A stretch of 64,000 nt of DNA from Paractinoplanes rishiriensis. GTDB lineage: Bacteria; Actinomycetota; Actinomycetes; Mycobacteriales; Micromonosporaceae. The stretch's first letter is position 1, and every line of letters starts with the position of its first letter. The position numbers and the translations under genes are program-made. A model generated the notes under the pieces. It made no database searches. It saw nothing but the letters and a program-made list of their open reading frames with translations, and was not told the DNA's origin. The stretch lies in the NCBI RefSeq assembly GCF_016862375.1, contig NZ_BOMV01000040.1, positions 1-64,000 on the forward strand. The letters run 5' to 3'. Below are positions 35,242 to 42,429 of the stretch, one piece after another.

Positions 35242-35548
35242 CCAGCAGCAGCGCCGCGCCGCCTGCGACGAGCAGCGCCCCGAGCGTGGCCAGCACCAGC
35301 GGGGTGCTGTCGGCCCGGTACGGGTCCGGATAGTCCGCGCCCCAGCAGTACACGTCGCCGGACTCGGTCAGCGCGCACGTGCTGTCCCCGTCCGCGACGA
35401 GTTGCACCACCCGTCCGTGCAGGCCCACCTGGACCAGCCGTTCCTGGCAGTAACCGGTGCACTCGGCCGCCGGTGCCGGCCCGGCCGATCCGAGAGAGAA
35501 CGCGGCGACCACGGCCAAGATCGCTAATACCCGCCGTATGATCGCCAT
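35186..35548 (-). CDS. small secreted membrane-tethered protein with RCC1-like motif
   Basis: The 120-residue protein has a signal peptide (RRVLAILAVVAAFSLGSAGPAPA), a mature part of about 55 residues with four cysteines (CTGYC, and CALTESGDVYCWG), one C-terminal membrane helix (LVLATLGALLVAGGAALLLV) and a basic tail. CALTESGDVYCWG is the core strand of RCC1-like propeller blades, but only one blade is present. The protein is likely a tiny surface-exposed anchor protein. It has a strong CATAAT hexamer 6 nt before the ATG. The 3' end overlaps the convergent glycosidase-like gene. Confidence 0.74.
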   Translation of the reverse strand: MAIIRRVLAILAVVAAFSLGSAGPAPAAECTGYCQERLVQVGLHGRVVQLVADGDSTCALTESGDVYCWGADYPDPYRADSTPLVLATLGALLVAGGAALLLVSRRLPPPRRPGTARRPA

Positions 35549-35554
35549 GCAAGC

Positions 35555-35560
35555 ATTATG
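35555..35560 (-). promoter_or_regulatory. -10 hexamer CATAAT, leaderless small secreted gene
   Basis: CATAAT, five of six matches to TATAAT, ends 6 nt before the ATG at 35548. Confidence 0.55.
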
Positions 35561-35664
35561 GGCGTTTTATACGCTTTCGTGGCTCCCCGACACACCGCCC
35601 GGGTCACAGGTGCTACACAGGAAGCGAAAAGGCAGCGCATAGCGTCACCCGCGAAAGTAGGGGT

Positions 35665-36402
35665 ATGACGATGGCGAACCAGGAATCCGGCACCGATTTG
35701 CGCCGCGCGGACGGCACCCCCGTTCGGGTCCTCGTGGTCGACGACGAGCCCACCCTGGCCGAGTTGTTGTCGATGGCCCTGCGCTACGAGGGCTGGGACG
35801 TGAAGAGTGCCGGCGACGGCCTCACCGCGGTGCGCACCGCCCGTGACTTCCGCCCCGACGCCGTCGTCCTCGACATGATGCTGCCCGACATCGACGGGCT
35901 CGAGGTGCTGCGCCGGCTGCGCGGCGAGACCCCCGAGGTGCCGGTGCTCTTCCTGACCGCCAAGGACGCCGTGGAGGACCGGATCACCGGCCTGACCGCG
36001 GGCGGCGACGACTACGTGACCAAGCCGTTCAGCCTCGAGGAGGTGGTGGCCCGGCTGCGCGGGCTGATGCGGCGGATGGGGCACGCGCCGATGCGTACCG
36101 AATCGCAGTTGGTGGTCGGCGATCTCACCCTCGACGAGGACAGCCACGAGGTGCGCCGGGGCGGTGCCCTGGTCACGCTCACCGCCACCGAGTTCGAACT
36201 GCTGCGCTATCTGATGCGCAACCCGCGCCGGGTGCTGAGCAAGAGCCAGATCCTCGACCGGGTGTGGAACTACGACTTCGGCGGCCAGGCCAACGTGGTC
36301 GAGCTGTACATCTCGTACCTGCGAAAGAAAATCGACGCGGGGCGCGCACCGATGATCCACACGATGCGCGGAGCGGGTTATGTCCTCAAGCCAGCCGACT
36401 AA
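35665..36402 (+). CDS. OmpR/PhoB-family response regulator (MprA-like)
   Basis: The 245-residue protein has a receiver domain (acidic residues in VVDDEP, phosphoacceptor Asp70 in VVLDMMLPD, Lys in VTKPFS) and a C-terminal winged-helix DNA-binding domain (DLTLDEDSHEVRRGG ... VVELYISYLRKKID ... IHTMRGAGYVLK). It overlaps the kinase gene by 23 bases, so the pair is co-expressed. The first ATG is used; a second ATG two codons on has better spacing to AGGGG. It resembles MprA/TcrA regulators of the cell-envelope stress type; the regulon is unknown. Confidence 0.95.
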   Translation: MTMANQESGTDLRRADGTPVRVLVVDDEPTLAELLSMALRYEGWDVKSAGDGLTAVRTARDFRPDAVVLDMMLPDIDGLEVLRRLRGETPEVPVLFLTAKDAVEDRITGLTAGGDDYVTKPFSLEEVVARLRGLMRRMGHAPMRTESQLVVGDLTLDEDSHEVRRGGALVTLTATEFELLRYLMRNPRRVLSKSQILDRVWNYDFGGQANVVELYISYLRKKIDAGRAPMIHTMRGAGYVLKPAD

Positions 36403-37906
36403 GCCGCGCTGGCGCAACCCCGCCGTCTGGTCGCTGCGGGCCCGGATCGTGGCGACCATGATGGTGCTGCTCACCCTGCTCGGGCTCGCGGTTGGCAGCA
36501 CCGCCGAGATCTTCCTGCACCGGACGCTCTACCACCAGATCGACGTCAAGCTCGAGCAGGCGATGAACCCGAAGCCGCGGGGCGGCGGACCGTACCGCCG
36601 GGTCCCGGACCGGCCGTCCCCGGGCCAGGAACCCGGCTCGATCGCCGTCACCTTCGAACCGGACGGTGAGATCCGCGGCGGCCAGGTCACGATCGTGGCG
36701 GCCGGCGGTGGTCTCGGCCTCGAGTTCACCCCGCTGTCCGACGCGGCGACGGCCGAGCTCGCCGAGCTACCGGCGAACGGTGTCAAGCGCAACGTCACGC
36801 TCACCGGGTACGGCACCTTCCGGGCCGCCGCCATCCAGTCCGACGATTCGATCGAGATCACCGCACTGTCCCTGACGGACACCCAGGACACCCTGCTCCG
36901 GGTCGCCCTGGTCACCGGCGCCGGCGTGCTGATCACCCTGGTGATCGCGGGCTGGGCCGGCGCGTTCATCGTCCGCGGCACGCTCCGGCCGCTGCGCCGG
37001 GTCGCGGCCACCGCCACCCGGGTGTCCGAGCTCAGGCTCGACCGCGGCGAGGTGCAACTGGCCCAGCGGGTCCCGGAACGCGACACCGACCCGCGCACCG
37101 AGGTGGGCCAGGTCGGCAACGCGCTCAACCGGATGCTCGACCACGTGGGCAACGCCCTGGAGGCGAGGCACGCCAGCGAGATGCAGGTACGCCAGTTCGT
37201 CGCGGACGCCAGCCACGAGTTGCGCACGCCGCTGGCCGCCATCCGCGGCTACGCCGAACTGAGCCGCCGCAGCCGCGCGCCGGTCTCCGACGAGATCGCG
37301 CACGTGCTGGGCCGGGTCGAGTCCGAGGCGCAGCGGATGACCGGGCTGGTCGAGGACCTGTTGCTGCTGGCCCGTCTGGACGCCGGCCGCCCGCTCGGGC
37401 AGGACCCGGTCGACCTCACCATGCTGGTGGTCGACACGGTCAGCGACGCGCACGCCGCCGGGCCGCGGCACTACTGGCAGCTCGACGTGCCGGACGCGCC
37501 AGTCACCGTGGTCGGCGACCAGCAGCGACTGCACCAGGTCCTGGCCAACCTGCTGGCCAACGCGCGCACGCACACCCCCGAGGGCACCAGCGTGACGGTC
37601 CGCGTGGACACCACCCGGGACGCCGCGACCGTCCAGGTCATCGACGCCGGTCCGGGTATCCCGCCGGAGTTGCAGCCGCACATCTTCGAGCGTTTCGCCC
37701 GCGGTGACAGCTCGCGGTCCCGGGCGGCCGGCAGCACCGGGCTCGGCCTGTCGATCGTGCACGCCGTGGTCACCGCGCACGGCGGCACGGTGTCGATGCA
37801 GAGCGCGCCCGGCCAGACCGTGTTCACCGTCGCGCTGCCGCTGACCGGCCAGTCCGCCGTCTCAGCAACTGGTCAGTTGGCACGGAGCACCCCGCCGGGA
37901 CGATGA
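36380..37906 (+). CDS. sensor histidine kinase (MprB-like), partner of the preceding regulator
   Basis: The 508-residue kinase has TM1 (about 24-46), an extracytoplasmic sensor segment (47-170), TM2 (about 172-195, AGVLITLVIAGWAGAFIV), HAMP, HisKA with phosphoacceptor His279 in DASHELRTPLAAI, and HATPase (NLLANARTHTPEG, DAGPGIPP, GLGLSIVHAVV). GGAG lies 6 nt before the ATG, which is inside the regulator gene. The sensor segment has no recognised domain. The next downstream gene, DAHP synthase, has its own promoter and attenuator. Confidence 0.95.
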   Translation: MSSSQPTKPRWRNPAVWSLRARIVATMMVLLTLLGLAVGSTAEIFLHRTLYHQIDVKLEQAMNPKPRGGGPYRRVPDRPSPGQEPGSIAVTFEPDGEIRGGQVTIVAAGGGLGLEFTPLSDAATAELAELPANGVKRNVTLTGYGTFRAAAIQSDDSIEITALSLTDTQDTLLRVALVTGAGVLITLVIAGWAGAFIVRGTLRPLRRVAATATRVSELRLDRGEVQLAQRVPERDTDPRTEVGQVGNALNRMLDHVGNALEARHASEMQVRQFVADASHELRTPLAAIRGYAELSRRSRAPVSDEIAHVLGRVESEAQRMTGLVEDLLLLARLDAGRPLGQDPVDLTMLVVDTVSDAHAAGPRHYWQLDVPDAPVTVVGDQQRLHQVLANLLANARTHTPEGTSVTVRVDTTRDAATVQVIDAGPGIPPELQPHIFERFARGDSSRSRAAGSTGLGLSIVHAVVTAHGGTVSMQSAPGQTVFTVALPLTGQSAVSATGQLARSTPPGR

Positions 37907-37911
37907 CCCGC

Positions 37912-37917
37912 TATGCT
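37912..37917 (+). promoter_or_regulatory. -10 hexamer TATGCT for aro leader
   Basis: TATGCT ends 7 nt before the ATG of the leader peptide, so the transcript should begin at that start codon. Confidence 0.55.
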
Positions 37918-37924
37918 GTCCCAC

Positions 37925-37990
37925 ATGTCTCGGTGGTATCGGTGGTTTACGGGGCCGGCTCAAGCCGGTGCCTCGGTTATCACCGCATGA
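37925..37990 (+). CDS. aromatic leader peptide of DAHP synthase attenuator
   Basis: A 21-codon reading frame starts MSRWYRWFTG and ends ASVITA, with a TGA stop. Codons 4-8 read Trp-Tyr-Arg-Trp-Phe, so four of five consecutive codons call for the aromatic amino acids made by the pathway. This is the hallmark of ribosome-mediated attenuation. A TATGCT hexamer 7 nt upstream predicts a leaderless start. Direct repeats of CGGTGGT produce the two Trp codons. The stop lies about 30 bases before a terminator. It was found by looking for short frames before a biosynthetic gene and matches that gene's product. Confidence 0.83.
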   Translation: MSRWYRWFTGPAQAGASVITA

Positions 37991-38048
37991 CCTGAGACAC
38001 CACGCCAGAGCCGGCTGAGGCAGCGACGACGTCGCTGCCTTTTGTTTT
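37955..38048 (+). promoter_or_regulatory. attenuator with antiterminator and U-tract terminator
   Basis: The terminator stem at 38019-38039 is a perfect 9-bp GGCAGCGAC/GTCGCTGCC hairpin with a 3-base loop, followed by TTTTGTTTT. Upstream, CCGGCT/AGCCGG (37955-37968) forms a hairpin over the leader. TGCCTC (37969-37974) can instead pair with GAGGCA (38017-38022), which includes the first four bases of the terminator stem, giving an antiterminator. AGAGCCGGCT (38007-38016) can also pair with AGCCGGCTCT at 38061-38070. A ribosome stalled on the aromatic codons would free the antiterminator strand. Confidence 0.78.
38019..38048 (+). terminator. conditional intrinsic terminator before DAHP synthase
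   Basis: A perfect 9-bp stem with a true T-rich tail; such a tail is rare in this high-GC sequence. Confidence 0.85.
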
Positions 38049-38103
38049 GCCCACGAGCTAAGCCGGCTCTCGCCTTCGGGCGCCGGCGGAGGAGATGAGG
38101 AAC

Positions 38104-39177
38104 GTGACCATCCCCGAGGTCCAGCGCGTCCGTGACCAGCGCATCAGTGCCGTCGTGCCGCTGATGAGCCCCGCGCTGCTGCACCACGAGCTGCCGCTGA
38201 CCGCCGAGTTGCACGACACGGTGCTGGACGGCCGGCGACAGGTCGAGGACGTACTGAACGCCCGAGATCCGCGGCTGCTGGTCGTGGTCGGGCCCTGTTC
38301 GGTGCACGACCCGGCAGCCGCCGGCGAGTACGCCGACCTGCTGCGGGAGCAGGCCAACCGACTCGCCGACGACCTGCTGATCGTGATGCGGGTGTACTTC
38401 GAGAAGCCCCGCTCCACGGTCGGCTGGAAGGGCCTGATCATGGACCCGGCGCTGGACGGCACCGGCCACGTCGGCACCGGCTTGCGGGTCGCCCGCAAGC
38501 TCCTGCTCGAAATCGTCGGGCGCGGCCTGCCGACCGCGGTCGAGTTCCTCGACCCGATCACGCCGCAGTACATCGCGGACACTGTGGCCTGGGGCGCGAT
38601 CGGTGCCCGTACGGTCGAATCCCAGGTCCACCGCCAGCTCGCGTCCGGTCTGTCGATGCCGATCGGCATGAAGAACCGTCCCGACGGCAGCATCAGCACC
38701 GCGATCGACGCCATCAACGCGGCTGCCGTCCCGCACGTGTTCCCCGGCATCGACTACTCCGGCACGCCGGCGATCCTGCACACCACCGGCAACCCGGACA
38801 CCCACCTGGTCCTGCGCGGCGGCGGTGGCAAGCCCAACTACAGCGCCGCCGACGTCGAGCATTCGCTGCAACTGCTGCGCAAGGCCGAACTGCCGGAGCG
38901 CCTGGTGATCGACTGTTCGCACGGCAACAGCAACAAGGACCACCTGCGCCAGCCGATCGTCGTCGACGACGTGGCCGGCCAGGTCGCCGACGGCCAGCAC
39001 GGGATCAGCGGGGTGATGCTGGAGAGCTTCCTGGAGCCGGGCCGGCAGGACCTGGGCGGTCAGCTCACCTACGGCCAGTCGGTCACCGACGCCTGCATGG
39101 GCTGGCAGCCGACCGTCGAGGTGCTCGAAAAGCTGGCCAAGGCGTCGGCTCACAGGAGGCGCACAGCACGGGCATAA
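38104..39177 (+). CDS. class I DAHP synthase (3-deoxy-7-phosphoheptulonate synthase, AroFGH type)
   Basis: The 357-residue enzyme condenses phosphoenolpyruvate with erythrose 4-phosphate, the first step of the shikimate pathway. Family motifs are VVVGPCSVHD, MRVYFEKPRS(T)VGWKG, GMKNRPDG, and IDCSHGNSNKDH. The GTG at 38104 is chosen because GGAGGAG lies 9 nt before it; an ATG 9 bases earlier is too close to that site. Type I AroFGH enzymes are feedback-inhibited by single aromatic amino acids. Expression is probably also set by the upstream attenuator. No other aro gene is adjacent. Confidence 0.95.
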   Translation: MTIPEVQRVRDQRISAVVPLMSPALLHHELPLTAELHDTVLDGRRQVEDVLNARDPRLLVVVGPCSVHDPAAAGEYADLLREQANRLADDLLIVMRVYFEKPRSTVGWKGLIMDPALDGTGHVGTGLRVARKLLLEIVGRGLPTAVEFLDPITPQYIADTVAWGAIGARTVESQVHRQLASGLSMPIGMKNRPDGSISTAIDAINAAAVPHVFPGIDYSGTPAILHTTGNPDTHLVLRGGGGKPNYSAADVEHSLQLLRKAELPERLVIDCSHGNSNKDHLRQPIVVDDVAGQVADGQHGISGVMLESFLEPGRQDLGGQLTYGQSVTDACMGWQPTVEVLEKLAKASAHRRRTARA

Positions 39178-39241
39178 CGGTGCGACAGGGCCGGCGTCGA
39201 GGGTTGGTCGGGTAAGCATCCGCCTGCCTGTGGAGAACTCG

Positions 39242-41203
39242 ATGACCTCGACGCTGTCCGTACCCCCGAAAGTGGGGCCGCTAGCTCCGGAAGCCGCGCC
39301 CCGCCCACCGCGCTGGGTGCGACCGGCCCTGATCGGGCTGCTGCTGGCCACCGGCGTGCTCTACCTGTGGGGGCTCGGCAGGTCCGGCTGGGCCAACGCG
39401 TTCTACTCGGCCGCGGTCCAGGCCGGCGCGGAAAGCTGGAAGGCGTTCTTCTTCGGCTCGTCCGACGCGGCCAACTCGATCACCGTGGACAAGACGCCGG
39501 CGTCGCTGTGGGTGATGGCGCTCTCCGCCCGGATCTTCGGAGTCAACGCCTGGAGCATCCTGGTGCCGCAGGCGCTGATGGGCGTGGCCAGCGTCGGTGT
39601 GCTGTACGCGACCGTGAAGCGCTGGTACGGCCCGGCGGCCGGGCTGCTCGCCGGTGCGGTGCTGGCGCTCACTCCGGTGGCCGTGCTGATGTTCCGCTTC
39701 AACAACCCGGACGCGCTACTGGTGCTGCTGATGGTGGCCGGCGCCTGGGCCACGGTTCGTGCCGTCGAGACCGGCGGGACGAAGTGGCTGGTCCTGGTCG
39801 GCGTCTTCATCGGGTTCGGCTTCCTCACCAAGATGCTCCAGGCACTGTTGGTGGTGCCGGCGTTCGCCCTCACCTACCTGATGGCCGGCCCGCCCCGCCT
39901 CGGCAAGCGCATCGGTCAACTGCTGCTGGGCGGACTCGCGATGATCGTGTCGGCCGGCTGGTACATCGCGATCGTCGAACTGGTGCCAGCCTCGATGCGC
40001 CCCTACATCGGCGGTTCCCAGAACAACAGCCTGCTCGAACTCACCCTCGGCTACAACGGCCTGGGCCGGCTCAGCGGCAACGAGACCGGCAGCGTCGGCG
40101 GTGGCGGCGGCTGGGGTTCGACGGGCCTGCTGCGGATGTTCGACAGCTCGCAGGGCGGCCAGATCTCGTGGCTGCTGCCCGGGGCGCTGATCGTGCTGGT
40201 GGCGGGCCTGGTCCTGACCGCGGCCCGGCCACGGACCGACCACCGGCGGGCCGGATTCGTGCTGTGGGGCGGATGGCTGCTGGTCACCGGGCTGGTGTTC
40301 AGCTACATGCAGGGCATCTTCCACGCCTACTACACGGTGGCGCTGGCGCCCGCGATCGGCGCGGTGGCCGGCATGGGAACGGTGCTGCTGTGGCGGGCGC
40401 GACGCAACCTGGTGGCGTCGGCGACGCTCTCGGTGGCGGTCGCGGTGACCGCGTGGTGGAGCTACCGCCTGCTGTCGCAGAGCCCCGGCTTCCTGCCGTG
40501 GCTGCGGACGGCGGTGCTGGTGGGCGGGCTGATCGCCGCGGTCGCGCTGTTCGTCACGCAGCTCTTTGCCACCCGGCGCCTGGCGCCGCGGCTGGGGCTG
40601 ATGGTTGCGGCGGGCGCGTTGGTCGCGGTCCTTTCCGGGCCGGCGGCGTACGCGGCACAGACGGCATCGGAGGCACAAACCGGCTCGATCCCGTCCGCCG
40701 GCCCGGCGACGGCCGGAGGCTTCGGCCGCGGTCCGGGCGGTGGCTTCCCGGGAGCCCAGGGCGGCACCACCCCCAACGGCGGTTTCGCGCGCGGCGGCGG
40801 AATGCGCGGCGGCGGCCTGCTTAACGCCGCGACCGTGGGCGATGAACTCAAATCCATCCTGGACGCGAACGCCGACCAGTACATCTGGGTGGCCGCCGCG
40901 GTCGGTTCACAGAGCGCATCCGGCTACCAGCTGGCCACCGGCGACCCGGTGATGGCGATCGGCGGCTTCAACGGCTCCGACCCCTCGCCCACGCTGTCCC
41001 AGTTCCAGCGATACGTAGCCGACGGCAAAATCCACTACTTCATCGGCGGTTTCGGCGGCGGCGGTTTCGGCGGCGGCAGGCGCGCCAACGACACCGGCGG
41101 CAGCGACTACAGCACCCAGATAACCGAGTGGGTGCAGGCCAACTTCACCGCCGAGACCGTCGGCGGCACCACCCTCTACGACCTGACCACCCCCACCTCA
41201 TGA
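39242..41203 (+). CDS. GT39/PMT-like membrane glycosyltransferase
   Basis: The ATG reading MTSTLSVPP has GGAG 6 nt upstream and gives 653 residues. It has about 11-12 membrane helices and the ArnT/PMT-like early loop with SSDAANSITVDKTPASLWVMALSARIFG; the Asp in DKTP is a likely catalytic base. A Gly-rich extracytoplasmic segment (GGFGRGPGGGFPG) separates the membrane part from a C-terminal domain of about 150 residues. The family uses polyprenyl-phosphate sugars on the outer face. The adjacent GT2-GtrA gene, overlapping by 4 bases, likely makes or flips that donor. Confidence 0.93.
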   Translation: MTSTLSVPPKVGPLAPEAAPRPPRWVRPALIGLLLATGVLYLWGLGRSGWANAFYSAAVQAGAESWKAFFFGSSDAANSITVDKTPASLWVMALSARIFGVNAWSILVPQALMGVASVGVLYATVKRWYGPAAGLLAGAVLALTPVAVLMFRFNNPDALLVLLMVAGAWATVRAVETGGTKWLVLVGVFIGFGFLTKMLQALLVVPAFALTYLMAGPPRLGKRIGQLLLGGLAMIVSAGWYIAIVELVPASMRPYIGGSQNNSLLELTLGYNGLGRLSGNETGSVGGGGGWGSTGLLRMFDSSQGGQISWLLPGALIVLVAGLVLTAARPRTDHRRAGFVLWGGWLLVTGLVFSYMQGIFHAYYTVALAPAIGAVAGMGTVLLWRARRNLVASATLSVAVAVTAWWSYRLLSQSPGFLPWLRTAVLVGGLIAAVALFVTQLFATRRLAPRLGLMVAAGALVAVLSGPAAYAAQTASEAQTGSIPSAGPATAGGFGRGPGGGFPGAQGGTTPNGGFARGGGMRGGGLLNAATVGDELKSILDANADQYIWVAAAVGSQSASGYQLATGDPVMAIGGFNGSDPSPTLSQFQRYVADGKIHYFIGGFGGGGFGGGRRANDTGGSDYSTQITEWVQANFTAETVGGTTLYDLTTPTS

Positions 41204-42429
41204 GCTTCTCGACGCTGCCCTCGCACCTCGCCGCCGGAATCGACCACCACGCCCCGGTGCTCGACGTGGTCGTGCCGGTGTACAACGAGGAGATCGACCT
41301 CGAGCCGTGCGTCCGGCGTCTGCACGCGTACCTGCGCAGCCACTTTCCCTACCGGTTCCGGATCACGATCGCCGACAACGCCAGCACCGACGCCACCGCC
41401 GACGTGGCCCGCCGGCTCACCCGCGAACTCCCCGGCGTCACCGCCGTCCACCTGCCCGAGAAGGGTCGCGGCCGGGCTCTCAAGCACGCCTGGACCCACT
41501 CCGACGCCGCCGTTCTCGCGTACCTGGATGTGGATCTCTCCACCGATCTGGGTGCCCTGCTCCCCCTGGTCGCGCCGCTGATCTCCGGTCATTCCGACCT
41601 GGCCATCGGCTCCCGGCTCGCGCGCGGCTCCCGGGTGGTGCGCGGCGCCAAGCGGGAGTTCATCTCGCGCAGCTACAACCTGATCCTGCGCGGCACCCTG
41701 GCGGCCCGCTTCACCGACGCCCAGTGCGGTTTCAAGGCGATCCGCTCGGACGTGGCCGCGCGCCTGCTGCCGATGGTCGAGGACACCGGCTGGTTCTTCG
41801 ACACCGAGATGCTGGTGCTGGCCGAGCGGGCCGGCCTGCGCATCCACGAGGTACCGGTCGACTGGGTGGACGATCCGGACAGCCGCGTCGACATCGTCTC
41901 GACCGCGCTCGCCGACCTGCGCGGCATCGTCCGGCTGCTGCGCGGGTTCGGCTCCGGCCGCCTGCCGCTGGCCGCCCTGCGCGAACAACTCGGCCGCAAC
42001 CCGCTGCCGGTGCCCGGCGTCCCGGCCGGCCTGACCGGCCAGCTTCTGCGTTTTGCCGCGGTGGGTGCGGCGAGCACGCTGGCCTACCTTTTGCTGTACG
42101 CGCTGCTGCGCATCGGCGCCGGACCACAGTGGGCCAACCTGATCGCGCTGTTGATCACGGCAATCGCGAACACGGCGGCCAACCGTCGACTGACTTTCGG
42201 CGTACGCGGAACCGGCGGCGCCTGGCGTCACCAGTTCCAGGGCCTGCTGGTCTTCGCGGTCGGCCTGACCCTGACCAGCGGTTCCCTGACCCTGCTGACC
42301 ACGGTCACCGACGACCCGGCCCAGCACCTCGAACTGGCCGTCCTGGTTGCCGCCAACCTGCTGGCCACCGCGGTCCGCTTCCTCCTGCTGCGAGCGTGGG
42401 TCTTCCGCCGCACCGGCTCACGGCCATAG
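41200..42429 (+). CDS. GT2 polyprenyl-phosphate glycosyltransferase fused to GtrA
   Basis: The ATG overlaps the GT39 stop by 4 bases (ATGA). The N-terminal part of the 409-residue protein is a dolichol-phosphate-mannose-synthase-like GT2 domain (VVVPVYNEE, DNASTDATAD, YLDVDLSTD as the DxD metal site). The C-terminal 135 residues form a four-helix GtrA domain (LLRFAAVGAASTLAYLLLYALL). GT2 loads a sugar on polyprenyl phosphate and GtrA is thought to flip it; the GT39 partner would then transfer it to a lipid or protein. Its 3' end overlaps the convergent esterase gene by 12 bases. Confidence 0.94.
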   Translation: MSFSTLPSHLAAGIDHHAPVLDVVVPVYNEEIDLEPCVRRLHAYLRSHFPYRFRITIADNASTDATADVARRLTRELPGVTAVHLPEKGRGRALKHAWTHSDAAVLAYLDVDLSTDLGALLPLVAPLISGHSDLAIGSRLARGSRVVRGAKREFISRSYNLILRGTLAARFTDAQCGFKAIRSDVAARLLPMVEDTGWFFDTEMLVLAERAGLRIHEVPVDWVDDPDSRVDIVSTALADLRGIVRLLRGFGSGRLPLAALREQLGRNPLPVPGVPAGLTGQLLRFAAVGAASTLAYLLLYALLRIGAGPQWANLIALLITAIANTAANRRLTFGVRGTGGAWRHQFQGLLVFAVGLTLTSGSLTLLTTVTDDPAQHLELAVLVAANLLATAVRFLLLRAWVFRRTGSRP

